The notes: generated from the sequence alone by a model not told the origin. Positions 25,741 through 34,563 are shown, counted from the stretch's first letter. The stretch is DNA of 64,000 nt from an uncultured Flavobacteriaceae bacterium (GCA_905182295.1 CAJJAZ010000006.1:62001-126000); one strand, 5' to 3'. Program-made: numbers and translations.

Positions 25741-27717
25741 ATGAAATATAACACAAAAGGACTTTCAAACCAACAACTGATCGGATTATACAGGGCGCTT
25801 TTAAAGCCAAGAATGATTGAGGAAAAAATGCTCGTACTCCTGAGACAGGGTAAAATTTCAAAATGGTTTAGCGGCATTGGCCAAGAAGCCATATCTGTTG
25901 GAGTGACTTTAGCACTTGATTCTGAAGAATATATTTTACCAATGCATAGAAATCTAGGTGTTTTTACCAGTAGAAACATTCCCCTTGGTAGGTTATTTGC
26001 ACAGTGGCAAGGAAAAAAATCGGGATTTACTAAAGGCAGGGATAGGAGTTTTCATTTCGGTTCTCAAGAATTTAAGATTATTGGAATGATTTCTCATTTA
26101 GGGCCACAACTTGGTGTGGCCGATGGCATTGCGCTCGCCTCAAAACTTAATGAAAAAAAACAAATCACAGTTGTTTTTTCAGGTGAAGGTGCCACTAGTG
26201 AAGGTGATTTTCATGAAGCACTTAATATTGCTGCAGTTTGGGATTTACCAGTATTGTTTTGTATTGAAAATAATGGTTATGGATTGTCTACTCCAACAAG
26301 GGAACAATACAAATGCGAAGCTATTGTAGATAAGGGTGTTGGTTATGGTATGGAAGCCCATCAAATTGATGGAAATAATATTATAGAAGTATACCAAAGG
26401 GTTAGTGAAATTGCCGCAAGTGTTAGAAAAAAACCAAGACCTGTACTATTAGAGTTTTTAACTTTTAGAAGAAGGGGGCATGAAGAGGCTAGTGGGACAA
26501 AGTACGTGCCAAAAGAACTCATTAGTGCATGGGAAGAAAAAGACCCCATAACAAACTTTGAAAATTATCTATTCGCAGAGAATATCTTAAATGATTTAAT
26601 AATTAAATCTTTCAAAAAAGACATAAAAATAGAAATTCAAGAGGGTTTAGACCTCGCTTTTAATGAAGAATCCATCTCATTTGAAGAAAAATCTTTTATT
26701 GAAGATGTATACAGTCCTTTTAATTTTCAAGCGGTTAAAAGTGGGGTGACTACAAGTTATATTAGATTCATTGACGCCATTCAAGAGGGTTTAAAAGAAG
26801 TCATGTCTTCTTTAGATAATACTATTATCATGGGACAAGATATTGCTGAATATGGAGGGGCTTTTAAAGTGACAGAGGGTTTTGTGGAACTATTCGGAAC
26901 TGAGCGGGTGAGAAACACCCCAATTTGTGAATCCGGAATTGTAGAAACAGCTATGGGATTGTCTATTGGTGGCTTTAAAGCTATTGTTGAAATGCAATTT
27001 GCGGATTTTGTGAGTTCTGGATTTAACCCCATTGTAAACTACCTAGCTAAAAACCATTTTAGGTGGGGAGAAAAAGCAGATGTTGTTATTAGAATGCCCT
27101 GTGGAGCAGGGGTAGGGGCTGGTCCTTTTCATTCTCAAACCAACGAGGCATGGTTTACAAAAACACCTGGTTTAAAGGTTGTTTATCCTGCTTTCCCTAT
27201 GGACGCTAAAGGTTTATTAATTGCCGCCATTGAAGATCCAAATCCAATTCTTTTCTTCGAACATAAAGCACTGTATAGATCTATTTCTCAATCAGTTCCA
27301 AATGGATATTACAACCTTCCAATTGGCAAAGCCGCTTTAGTTAAAGAAGGTACAGAGGCTACCATTGTCACTTATGGCGCTGGTGTTCATTGGGCGATAG
27401 AAACACTTGAAAAACATTCGGAATTAAGTGTAGATCTTATAGATTTAAGAACTTTAATGCCATTGGACTGGGAGACAATTTATGACTCTGTTAAAAAAAC
27501 TTCTAGGCTAATCATTCTTCAAGAAGATTCATTGTTTGGTGGTATTTCGAGTGATATAGCAGCTAGTGTTCAAGAGAAATTATTTGAATACTTAGACGCA
27601 CCAATCAAAAGAGTCGCAAGTTTAGACACCCCGATTCCTTTTGCAAAATCCTTAGAGAATGAATATTTGCCCAGAAAAAGGTTTGAAAAAGCCCTCCTAG
27701 AATTAATAAACTACTAA
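25741..27717 (+). CDS. Fused E1 alpha/beta subunit of a 2-oxoacid (branched-chain type) dehydrogenase
   Basis: A 658-residue single-chain thiamine-diphosphate dehydrogenase. Residues 1-320 correspond to E1 alpha, with HRNLGVF, the TPP motif from GEGATSEGDFHEA (about 149) to IENNGYG (about 176), and the RRRGHEEAS loop. Residues about 335-658 correspond to E1 beta (MGQDIAEYGGAFKVTEGF, GVGAGPFHSQTNEAWF, LIDLRTLMPLDWE). Such fusions are common in Bacteroidota and are usually annotated as 2-oxoisovalerate dehydrogenase E1. It would feed branched-chain acyl-CoA for the iso-branched fatty acids of this group. No E2 or E3 gene is adjacent, so these must be elsewhere. The PepSY-type gene follows after 15 bases. 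Confidence 0.9.
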   Translation: MKYNTKGLSNQQLIGLYRALLKPRMIEEKMLVLLRQGKISKWFSGIGQEAISVGVTLALDSEEYILPMHRNLGVFTSRNIPLGRLFAQWQGKKSGFTKGRDRSFHFGSQEFKIIGMISHLGPQLGVADGIALASKLNEKKQITVVFSGEGATSEGDFHEALNIAAVWDLPVLFCIENNGYGLSTPTREQYKCEAIVDKGVGYGMEAHQIDGNNIIEVYQRVSEIAASVRKKPRPVLLEFLTFRRRGHEEASGTKYVPKELISAWEEKDPITNFENYLFAENILNDLIIKSFKKDIKIEIQEGLDLAFNEESISFEEKSFIEDVYSPFNFQAVKSGVTTSYIRFIDAIQEGLKEVMSSLDNTIIMGQDIAEYGGAFKVTEGFVELFGTERVRNTPICESGIVETAMGLSIGGFKAIVEMQFADFVSSGFNPIVNYLAKNHFRWGEKADVVIRMPCGAGVGAGPFHSQTNEAWFTKTPGLKVVYPAFPMDAKGLLIAAIEDPNPILFFEHKALYRSISQSVPNGYYNLPIGKAALVKEGTEATIVTYGAGVHWAIETLEKHSELSVDLIDLRTLMPLDWETIYDSVKKTSRLIILQEDSLFGGISSDIAASVQEKLFEYLDAPIKRVASLDTPIPFAKSLENEYLPRKRFEKALLELINY

Positions 27718-27732
27718 ATTTGCCCTCAATTT

Positions 27733-28200
27733 ATGTTTATGAATAATAGGAAATTAAGTAACAAAGTCAGGGTCATTCACCGTTATCTAGGATTTTTTCT
27801 AGCTGGAATTATGTTTGTTTATGCACTTTCAGGAATTACACTAACTTTTAGAGACAAGGATTATTTCAAGAAACCTGTTTTAGTTGAAAATACTATAGAG
27901 AAGAATCTTGAAATTTTTCCCACAATTAAAGGAGCTCAAGGTATTTCATATGATCCTATAACAGGTGATTTGTCTTATACACAAATGCAGCCGCCAAAGG
28001 TATTAGGTGCACTTGAAAAAATGCATAAAGCCACTTCATCCACACCTTTATATTTTTTGAATGTCTTTTTTGGTGTATCCTTGTTGTTTTTTGTATTCTC
28101 AGCATATTGGATGTTTCTCCCTCAGACAGATGTATTTAAGAAAGCAATTTATTATACGATTGCTGGAATTGTATTGACCTTCATAATGATTTTAATATAA
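27733..28200 (+). CDS. PepSY-associated transmembrane protein, small
   Basis: A 155-residue membrane protein. The N-terminus KVRVIHRYLGFFLAGIMFVY followed by ALSGITLTFRD is typical of PepSY-TM proteins, which often accompany iron uptake or reductase systems. Two more hydrophobic segments lie at about 100-125 and 133-155, giving three or four membrane spans with a periplasmic loop. ATG codons at 27733 and 27739 are both possible. It lies 15 bases after the E1 dehydrogenase gene and probably shares its transcript, but a functional link is not evident. No haem or iron partner gene is nearby. Confidence 0.75.
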   Translation: MFMNNRKLSNKVRVIHRYLGFFLAGIMFVYALSGITLTFRDKDYFKKPVLVENTIEKNLEIFPTIKGAQGISYDPITGDLSYTQMQPPKVLGALEKMHKATSSTPLYFLNVFFGVSLLFFVFSAYWMFLPQTDVFKKAIYYTIAGIVLTFIMILI

Positions 28201-28207
28201 TTAAAGC

Positions 28208-28235
28208 AATAGGGGTGCTAATAACAACCTTTATT
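28208..28235 (+). terminator. Possible terminator after the PepSY-type gene
   Basis: AATAGGGGT (28208-28216) can pair with ACCTTTATT (28227-28235) as a 9-pair stem with two G-U pairs, 10-base loop, followed by a T-rich stretch. The wobble pairs form only in plus-strand RNA, matching the direction of the E1/PepSY transcript. The remainder of the gap up to 28437 shows nothing convincing. Confidence 0.4.
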
Positions 28236-28437
28236 TGATTTATTCTGTTTTACATAATATAAATTATAGAACAAATAACTTTGTTTAACAACAAATACTT
28301 AGGGTATACCATTAATAATTTTAGAAATCAAAACTACTAGCGTACATAAAATCACTAACATACTAAAAAGTGCTAGATCATCAAAAGTTTTAAGACTACT
28401 GTGAATGTTTGTATGTAGAAGATTGTAATAAAAATAA

Positions 28438-29805
28438 TTACTTTCTTTTTCCTTTGTTGTAGTTCTTGTCGCCTCGAGTTTTTGGCTTTTTGTATTTCTT
28501 AGCAATAATACGTTTATAAGAACCGCCATGATTTTCTTGTTTGTTCTTTTCGGACTTTTCATGGAAACCTGATCCTAAAGATGGATCTCTTCCTTGTAAT
28601 TTATCAGAATCTGGTTCAAATGTATGTGGCTGTTCTTCTGGAGCTAATTGAATGGAAATAGAAACTTCTTCAGGAAATTTAATGTCAGATACAGCAATTT
28701 GCATGAGTGACTCAATGGCTTCTTTGTACGCTAATTCCTCAGGATTATACAGCAATATGGAATTACCATGCGCATTGGCCCTACCCGTTCTCCCTATCCT
28801 GTGCATATAATTTTCAGGATATTTGGGCGTATCGAAGTTTATTACATGTGATATTTGATCTATATCTAAACCTCTAGCTACCAAATCTGTAGCAATGACA
28901 ATACGTACCCTCGCGGCGTCAAATGCGCTAAGCACTCTATTTCTGTGGTTTTGGGTTTTATTGGCATGAACAATCCCTATGTTTTTCTCAAAAATAGGTT
29001 CTAGCTGTTCGTATATGCGGTCTGCAATTTTCTTATTAGATACAAAAACCAATACCTTTTTAAAGGTTTCTTCTTGTTCCAAAAGATGTTGTAAAAGATT
29101 AACTTTTGTATAGTAATTAGCCACTGCATAGGCAGTTTGCGCAATATTTTTAAGCGGTGTACCACTCATGGCTATATAGATCCTTTTTGGTGCAATGAAA
29201 AAGTCTGAAATAAGGCTTTCAATTTCATCTGTCATGGTGGCAGAAAACATGATGTGTTGTCTTTTTTTAGGCAAAAGATCAAAAATATTTGTGAGTTGAA
29301 ACCTAAAACCTAGGTCCAGCATAACGTCTACTTCATCTATGACAACTTTTTTTATAGCGGCATATTTTACGACTCTAGCTAAAAATAAATCGTATAACCT
29401 ACCTGGGGTGGCTACTATGATGTCGGCGCTTAGCGCCAAAGCATCCCTGTCTTTTTTCATGGAATTACCCCCGTGTACCCCACAAATATGGATGAAGGTA
29501 TTCTGACAGATTTTCTGCGCTTCCTCTACTACTTGAGTCACCAATTCTCTTGTAGGTACAATCACTAAGGCGCGAACGGTCTTTTCTTTAGCAAATTTAA
29601 TGTCGTTTAAAATAGGTAGTAAATAAGCTAATGTTTTACCTGTTCCAGTTTGTGCTAATCCCAGTACATCTTGACCAGACAACACGGTAGCATAAGTGGC
29701 TCCCTGTATGGGTGTAGGTACTTCATAGCCAACCTCTGAAAGATTTTTTTTTAAGGGGGTACTTAGATTAAATTCCTCAAATGAGGTAGGTAAAGGCGCG
29801 TCCAT
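28438..29805 (-). CDS. DEAD-box RNA helicase with DEVD motif II
   Basis: A 455-residue ATP-dependent RNA helicase. Motifs in order: Q motif (FEEFNLSTPLKKNLSEVGY, then PTPIQ), Walker A AQTGTGKT (about 51-58), PTRELVTQ, TPGRLYDLF, motif II as DEVD at about residues 157-160 instead of DEAD, SATMTDEI, then the C-terminal lobe with ATDLVARGLDID and HRIGRTGRA. The last 60 residues are a basic, unstructured RNA-binding tail. Such proteins act in ribosome assembly or mRNA decay. The gene is convergent with the PepSY-type gene and lies downstream of the EamA transporter gene on the same strand. Confidence 0.93.
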   Translation of the reverse strand: MDAPLPTSFEEFNLSTPLKKNLSEVGYEVPTPIQGATYATVLSGQDVLGLAQTGTGKTLAYLLPILNDIKFAKEKTVRALVIVPTRELVTQVVEEAQKICQNTFIHICGVHGGNSMKKDRDALALSADIIVATPGRLYDLFLARVVKYAAIKKVVIDEVDVMLDLGFRFQLTNIFDLLPKKRQHIMFSATMTDEIESLISDFFIAPKRIYIAMSGTPLKNIAQTAYAVANYYTKVNLLQHLLEQEETFKKVLVFVSNKKIADRIYEQLEPIFEKNIGIVHANKTQNHRNRVLSAFDAARVRIVIATDLVARGLDIDQISHVINFDTPKYPENYMHRIGRTGRANAHGNSILLYNPEELAYKEAIESLMQIAVSDIKFPEEVSISIQLAPEEQPHTFEPDSDKLQGRDPSLGSGFHEKSEKNKQENHGGSYKRIIAKKYKKPKTRGDKNYNKGKRK

Positions 29806-29853
29806 AGTAGAATTTGCACAAAGATACGAGTCTTTATTGGTACTCCCCTACTT

Positions 29854-30792
29854 TTATTTAAGCGGATTCTTTTTAGTCCTAAATCGGTTAAATAAGACCA
29901 ACTGTTTTTTTGTGTTTACAAAAAACACGCCTGTTAAAAGTACTGCTGATGCAATAATAGATTGTTGCGTAATCTGCTCATTTAAAAAATACCATCCCAT
30001 AAGTAGTGCAATAATAGGATTTACATAAGTATTGGTAGCTACTTTTTCAGGGGAAACAACCTTTAGTAAATAGTTGAATGAGGTAAATGCTATTATACTT
30101 CCAAAAATCACTAATAGCAACATTGACCATTGAACTTTTAATGACCATTCAATAGGACTACTCCACTCTTCTCCAATGACTAAACTCGCTATAGCTAATA
30201 TGGTACCTCCAAAAATCATTTGATAACCTGTATTGACAAAAAAGTTTTTTGGGAGGTCTGCTTTACCCACAAATAAGCTTGCACTGGCCCAACTGACCAT
30301 ACAAAAGAAAATCATTACCATACCTAGAATGGAATTTTCTTGGTTTAAAACACTTTTCTGACTGACCAGCAGATAGATGCCAATAAATCCTAAAAAGACA
30401 CCCAACAATGACATAGGAGATATTTTTTTTCCTTGGAAAATCCTCATCAATAGAAGTACAATTAATGGTTGTGAGGATATTTCTAAAGCAGCTAAACTAG
30501 TGTCAACATATCTAAGCGCCCATACCACTACCCCATTTCCAAAACTCAGAAACAAAAACCCAGCAATGGCGGTATTTACGGCTTGTTTTTTTGTAATTGC
30601 TATAGACCTCCCTGATATTTTTGCAATGATAAATATAATGCTACCAGATATAAGAAAACGAATGGCAGCTAACATGAACGGGTCTAGTTCAGTGACAGCA
30701 ATTTTATTAAGCAAATAAGTAGACCCCCAGATCACGTAAATAGCAATAAAAGCAAGGATAACGAGTACTGGGTTTTTAGAAATTTGGTCCAT
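29854..30792 (-). CDS. EamA/DMT family transporter
   Basis: A 312-residue inner-membrane protein with two EamA repeats and about ten transmembrane segments. The N-terminal IAIYVIWGSTYLLNK and the second-repeat CMVSWASASLFVGK and LLGVFLGFIGIYLLV blocks are typical of drug/metabolite exporters of the RhaT/YdcZ type. Substrate is unknown. The C-terminus is short and basic. It starts 67 bases downstream of the stop of the LpxD-type gene, and the helicase gene follows on the same strand after about 50 bases. Confidence 0.88.
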   Translation of the reverse strand: MDQISKNPVLVILAFIAIYVIWGSTYLLNKIAVTELDPFMLAAIRFLISGSIIFIIAKISGRSIAITKKQAVNTAIAGFLFLSFGNGVVVWALRYVDTSLAALEISSQPLIVLLLMRIFQGKKISPMSLLGVFLGFIGIYLLVSQKSVLNQENSILGMVMIFFCMVSWASASLFVGKADLPKNFFVNTGYQMIFGGTILAIASLVIGEEWSSPIEWSLKVQWSMLLLVIFGSIIAFTSFNYLLKVVSPEKVATNTYVNPIIALLMGWYFLNEQITQQSIIASAVLLTGVFFVNTKKQLVLFNRFRTKKNPLK

Positions 30793-30859
30793 TAGGCTAA
30801 TTTATGATCATGTTAAGCCACAAAGAAACACCTATTATTTTAATTGGATGCTACTCTTT

Positions 30860-31852
30860 TTACTGTTTGGCAAGTCTTTTTAAAGCCACCCATTGTTTGA
30901 GCATTTCTCTAGATTCAGTGGCAGGATAGCCTAAAACAGATCCTTTTGGAGGTACGTCTGCAATAACACCTGAACCTGCACCAACTGTTGCACCAGCACC
31001 GATAGTTAGATGGTCTTTAATTGAGGCACTACCACCTATAATTACGCCGTCTCCAAGTGTTACAGAACCTGCTAATCCAGAACTTCCTGCCATTATACAG
31101 GACCTCCCCAATACACAGTTATGGGCTATTTGCACTAGATTATCTATTTTACAGCCATCTCCTAATATGGTGCTATTAAATTTAGCCTTATCTACACATG
31201 AATTTGCGCCAATCTCTACATGATTGCCTATAACCACATTGCCAATGTGAGGTATCTTAATGAGTCCACTACCATCTGGTGCCGGTCTATAACCAAAACC
31301 ATCTGCGCCTATACTCACATTATTATGAAAAATGCAATGGTGTCCTATTTGACTATTTTCTCTAATCACTGTCCCAGACCAAAAAGTACAATTGTCTCCT
31401 ATTTGACTGTTGTCATAGATACTAACATGAGCATATATCTGAGTTCCTTTTCCTATAGTTACACCTGGACCTATATATACAAAGGCCCCTATTTTTACCT
31501 CTTCTGCCAATACTGCAGAAGCATGAATACTGGCCGAGGGGTGAATGTCAGAGGCAAATTCAGGTCCTTGTTTGGGTGAAAAAGCTTCTAGCAATTTTGC
31601 CATGGCTAGATCTGCATTGTTTACATATAATAAAGGTATGGTTGCGTTTGTAATTTCTATCCCGTTACTTACAACTACAGCCGCAGCTTTAGTTGTTTCC
31701 ATAAACCGCTTGTATTTAGCGCTACCAATAAAAGTAATTTGATTTTTAGTAGCGTTAGCTAAGTCATTCACCCCTAAAATTACAATACTATCGCTCCCTT
31801 TATTTGTTGCTTGAATTAAGTGGGAAATCTCTTTTAAGGTGAACTGGGTCAT
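30860..31852 (-). CDS. lpxD: UDP-3-O-acylglucosamine N-acyltransferase (LpxD-type)
   Basis: A 330-residue left-handed beta-helix acyltransferase. LpxD adds the N-linked hydroxyacyl chain to UDP-3-O-acyl-GlcN in lipid A synthesis. The N-terminal uridine-binding domain (about 1-100) precedes hexapeptide repeats ([16 protein letters not shown] onward), the substrate block ADGFGYRP, the catalytic histidine in [10 protein letters not shown] and a C-terminal helix ([13 protein letters not shown]). All domains seem complete. It is isolated from the other lipid A genes. A second LpxD-type protein is cut by the right edge of the window, so this genome has at least two. Which one is the housekeeping enzyme cannot be decided here. 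Confidence 0.85.
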   Translation of the reverse strand: MTQFTLKEISHLIQATNKGSDSIVILGVNDLANATKNQITFIGSAKYKRFMETTKAAAVVVSNGIEITNATIPLLYVNNADLAMAKLLEAFSPKQGPEFASDIHPSASIHASAVLAEEVKIGAFVYIGPGVTIGKGTQIYAHVSIYDNSQIGDNCTFWSGTVIRENSQIGHHCIFHNNVSIGADGFGYRPAPDGSGLIKIPHIGNVVIGNHVEIGANSCVDKAKFNSTILGDGCKIDNLVQIAHNCVLGRSCIMAGSSGLAGSVTLGDGVIIGGSASIKDHLTIGAGATVGAGSGVIADVPPKGSVLGYPATESREMLKQWVALKRLAKQ

Positions 31853-31905
31853 AATGTTTTAATTTTTACGAAAATAGTCTATTTAGAGGAATTGTATTTT
31901 TGGTC

Positions 31906-31976
31906 TTAAAAAAAAAGATGCCCAATTGCTCGGACACCTTTCTCAAAATAAAACAACAACTAACTGTCTTAATTTT
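31906..31976 (-). ncRNA. Candidate small RNA ending in a strong minus-strand terminator
   Basis: On the minus strand GGTGTCCGA, a GCAA (GNRA-type) tetraloop and TTGGGCATC form a 9-pair stem (31917-31938) that can extend three A-U pairs, followed by nine T. Three of the pairs are G-U and would be A-C mismatches on the plus strand, so the structure is selective for minus-strand RNA. No minus-strand gene lies upstream for this to terminate: the next gene, M28 peptidase, is on the plus strand. A weak promoter (31982-32011) would give an RNA of about 65-70 bases. Alternatives are a terminator left from a deleted gene, or a leader of the LpxD-type gene. I could not assign it to a known RNA family. 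Confidence 0.4.
31914..31941 (-). terminator. Minus-strand intrinsic terminator with GNRA loop
   Basis: A 12-pair stem (31914-31925 with 31930-31941, three G-U pairs), GCAA loop, and a nine-U run immediately after the hairpin. It is one of the best intrinsic terminators in the window, although no upstream gene accounts for it. Confidence 0.7.
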
Positions 31977-31981
31977 TTTTG

Positions 31982-32011
31982 CTTAAATATTTAATAATAT
32001 CATAAAGTCAA
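31982..32011 (-). promoter_or_regulatory. Weak promoter-like site upstream of the minus-strand hairpin
   Basis: On the minus strand TTG (32009-32011), exactly 19 bases, then TATTTAAG (31982-31989), which matches TAnnTTTG at four of six fixed positions. Spacing is ideal, the -7 box is poor. Confidence 0.25.
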
Positions 32012-32048
32012 TTTATTGTACTAATAATCTATGTTTATTGCTCTTTAG

Positions 32049-32300
32049 TTCCAAGCACAAAAGTCACTTGTCGATCAGTTAGATCTTTCTACCGAATTAG
32101 TAACCAATTACAGTAAATTATTAATCGGTGAGCAGCAGAAATTTAATGCAGGAGAAAGTTCCCTTTTTGTCGTTATAAGTAGGGAGCAAAAACTTATAGA
32201 ATCTAAATTTAAATTAAACGCCACCTTTAATAAGTATTTGACTAACAAGGTGGTCTTATTTAATGCCATGGGCTTAGTGATCCCTTCTTTAAAACCCTAA
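32049..32300 (+). pseudogene. C-terminal remnant of a TolC-family outer-membrane efflux protein
   Basis: An open stretch of 83 codons with no start codon, preceded directly by an in-frame TAG (32046-32048) and ended by TAA (32298-32300). The translation contains NYSKLLIGEQQKFNAGESS and then LFVVISREQKLIESKFKL and VVLFNAMG, the well-known last helical repeat of TolC-type proteins (Y-x-x-L-L-x-x-E-x-x-x-F-x-x-G-E-S-S-L-F). About 350 residues that should precede it are absent, and 31940-32045 shows no matching coding sequence in any frame. So the gene has lost its 5' part by deletion. I read it as a decayed relic; expression is unlikely. Confidence 0.8.
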
Positions 32301-32402
32301 TTATAGGGTCTAATGCTTTTCTACTATTCAATATATATCTAGCAGTCGTAGTATTTACTCATTCATTATTTATTATATTTAGTATCTTAAAAACTAAATA
32401 TA

Positions 32403-33953
32403 ATGATGAAAAGACAATTTTTAAATTTAGCAATTATTGCCATTGGCTTTAGTTTTAATGGCTGGTCACAAGACCAATCTGTTATTGAAAATATAGTCAC
32501 TGAAGCCAATGAAAATTCTCAATTAGAAATTCTCGGACAAGAACTCATGGATGGTATTGGTCCAAGACTCGTGGGAACACCTCAGATGAAACAGGCCCAC
32601 GACTGGGCTGTTGATAAATACAGCCAATGGGGGATTTCAGCAAGAAATGAAGCTTATGGTACTTGGAGGGGTTGGGAAAGAGGTATTACACATATAGATA
32701 TGTTGTCTCCGCGGGTTCAAAGCTTAAAAGGCACTCAACTTGCGTGGAATCCATCTACTTCTAAAAAAGGAGTTACATCAGAAGTAATTGTCTTGCCTTC
32801 AGTGGCAAGTCCTGAAGAATTTCAGACTTGGCTGCCATCTGTCAAAGGTAAATTGGTCATGATTTCTCCATTAGAGGCTACAGGTAGGCCAGACTACAAT
32901 TGGGAAGAATTTGCAACAGAAGCTTCATTTGAAAAGTTGAAAGTAGCACGAAAAGCAGCTAATAGCGCTTGGCGAGAAAACATGAAAAACACCGGTTTCT
33001 CTTCAAGAAGTATTATTGAAGCGCTAGAAAATGCTGGAGCAGCTGGAATAGTAAGTTCTTATTGGTCTAAAGGTTTTGGCGTAAGTAAAATATTTAGTGC
33101 AAGAACAAAAAAAATACCCACAGTAGATTTAGAGCTAGAAGACTATTCTATGGTATATAGATTGGCTGCAAGAGGAGAAAAGCCCGTTTTAAACATTGTG
33201 GCACAATCAAAAGATTTGGGTGAAGCACTTACTTTTAATACGATTGCTGAAATTAAAGGATCAGAAAAACCAGAGGAATATGTAATTCTATCAGCCCACT
33301 TTGATTCTTGGGATGGTGGTACAGGGGCAACTGACAATGGAACAGGTACCTTAGTCATGATGGAAGCCATGAGGATTCTAAAAAAGATAGTACCAAACCC
33401 AAAGAGAACGATTTTAGTGGGGCACTGGGGAAGTGAAGAACAAGGTTTAAATGGCTCTAGAGCGTTTGTTGAGGACCACCCAGAAATAGTTTCACAGGTT
33501 CAAGCCGTTTTTAACCAAGACAATGGTACGGGAAGGGTTGTAAATATTTCTGGCCAAGGTTTTCTCCATGCATATGATTATATAGGCAGATGGCTCCACG
33601 AAGTTCCCCAAGATATTACGCAACACATAGAGACTAATTTTCCAGGCACTCCAGGAAGAGGAGGTTCTGATTATGCTTCTTTTGTGGCAGCAGGTGCGCC
33701 CGCTTTTAGCCTGAGCTCCTTAAGTTGGTCTTATTGGAATTACACATGGCATACCAACAGAGACACCTATGACAAGATTGTTTTTGACGACCTGAGAAAC
33801 AATGCCATTTTAACAGCTGTTTTAGCTTATATGGCTTCTGAAGACAATGAAAAGACCTCAAGAGAAAAGATTGTATTGCCTGTAAGTAAACGGACAGGTA
33901 AACAAATGGTTTGGCCCTCTACCAGATCTCCCAACAGAAAGGGAGGCATGTAA
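32403..33953 (+). CDS. M28-family zinc peptidase, secreted, with PA-like insert
   Basis: A 516-residue exported metallopeptidase. A signal peptide (MKRQFLNLAIIAIGFSFNGWSQ) is followed by a region containing a protease-associated-like insert (about 130-260) and then the M28 di-zinc domain. Zinc and catalytic residues are visible in LSAHFDSWDGG, GATDNGTGT and GHWGSEEQGLNGSRAF, with a later SDYASFVAAGAPAF block. M28 enzymes are aminopeptidases or carboxypeptidases taking up peptides outside the cytoplasm. The gene starts with two ATG codons in a row. It is followed by a bidirectional terminator. The TolC remnant lies 100 bases upstream and is unrelated. Confidence 0.92.
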   Translation: MMKRQFLNLAIIAIGFSFNGWSQDQSVIENIVTEANENSQLEILGQELMDGIGPRLVGTPQMKQAHDWAVDKYSQWGISARNEAYGTWRGWERGITHIDMLSPRVQSLKGTQLAWNPSTSKKGVTSEVIVLPSVASPEEFQTWLPSVKGKLVMISPLEATGRPDYNWEEFATEASFEKLKVARKAANSAWRENMKNTGFSSRSIIEALENAGAAGIVSSYWSKGFGVSKIFSARTKKIPTVDLELEDYSMVYRLAARGEKPVLNIVAQSKDLGEALTFNTIAEIKGSEKPEEYVILSAHFDSWDGGTGATDNGTGTLVMMEAMRILKKIVPNPKRTILVGHWGSEEQGLNGSRAFVEDHPEIVSQVQAVFNQDNGTGRVVNISGQGFLHAYDYIGRWLHEVPQDITQHIETNFPGTPGRGGSDYASFVAAGAPAFSLSSLSWSYWNYTWHTNRDTYDKIVFDDLRNNAILTAVLAYMASEDNEKTSREKIVLPVSKRTGKQMVWPSTRSPNRKGGM

Positions 33954-33972
33954 TAGAATGTTACTATAAAAT

Positions 33973-34036
33973 AAAAAAAGACCTGTAAAATTAATTTACA
34001 GGTCTTTTTTTATTTTGGACCAAAATATTTTTGGTC
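33973..34036. terminator. Bidirectional terminator between M28 peptidase and cold-shock genes
   Basis: A perfect 17-base inverted repeat with a 5-base loop (33973-33989 and 33995-34011; core GACCTGTAAA/TTTACAGGTC) flanked by A and T runs. A second hairpin, GACCAAA-N5-TTTGGTC, follows at 34018-34036. Both serve the convergent transcripts. Confidence 0.9.
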
Positions 34037-34055
34037 TTATATTACATAAGTAAAA

Positions 34056-34514
34056 CTATTGCTTTTTAACTTTTACCGCATTCATTCCTTTTTGACCACG
34101 CTCTAATTCAAAGCTAACTTTATCATTTTCCATAATTTCATCAATTAGACCACTAACGTGAACAAAGTGCTTTTCTTGAGAAACGGCATCTATAATAAAC
34201 CCAAAGCCTTTTGATGAGTCAAAGAAGGAAACTTTTCCTGTTCTGAAAGGGTCTTCTTCTTCTTCTTCCCTATCTTCTTTTTTAGGAATTCCAATAACAA
34301 TAGTTTCTGCGTCTACCTTAACTTTTAAACTTGGATCTGGAGGGGTGTCTGTGAAGTGCCCATTCTCATCTACATAAACCAACATGTCTTCTAAACTATT
34401 TGGTTTTTCAGCATTGGCTTTACGTTCCAATTTCTTCTTTTGTTTGTCGTCACGTTTTTTTAAACGTTTTTTCTCTTTCTCTTTTTTGTTAAAGGTTTCT
34501 TGCGCTCTCGCCAT
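34056..34514 (-). CDS. Cold-shock domain protein with long charged N-terminal extension
   Basis: A 152-residue nucleic-acid-binding protein. Residues 1-35 are a lysine-rich helix (KKEKEKKRLKKRDDKQKKK), 36-90 an acidic linker with a run of glutamates, and 91-152 a cold-shock domain with RNP1-like KGFGFI (about 102-107) and RNP2-like HFVHV (about 116-120). Typical CspA proteins are about 70 residues; this extended form is known in Bacteroidota. It probably acts as an RNA chaperone. A -7 box at 34564-34571 gives a 5' leader of roughly 40 bases. It is convergent with the M28 peptidase gene. Confidence 0.92.
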   Translation of the reverse strand: MARAQETFNKKEKEKKRLKKRDDKQKKKLERKANAEKPNSLEDMLVYVDENGHFTDTPPDPSLKVKVDAETIVIGIPKKEDREEEEEDPFRTGKVSFFDSSKGFGFIIDAVSQEKHFVHVSGLIDEIMENDKVSFELERGQKGMNAVKVKKQ

Positions 34515-34563
34515 TTCGATTGATAAGTTTTAAGAACCAAATGAATAAAGGTTCAATAGTCAA

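Noticed and set aside
28299-28562. Minus-strand frame of 87 codons ending in a hydrophobic segment
   Set aside because: Its first half lies inside the helicase gene in another frame, and the part outside has no ATG, GTG or TTG before the hydrophobic stretch. Probably chance.
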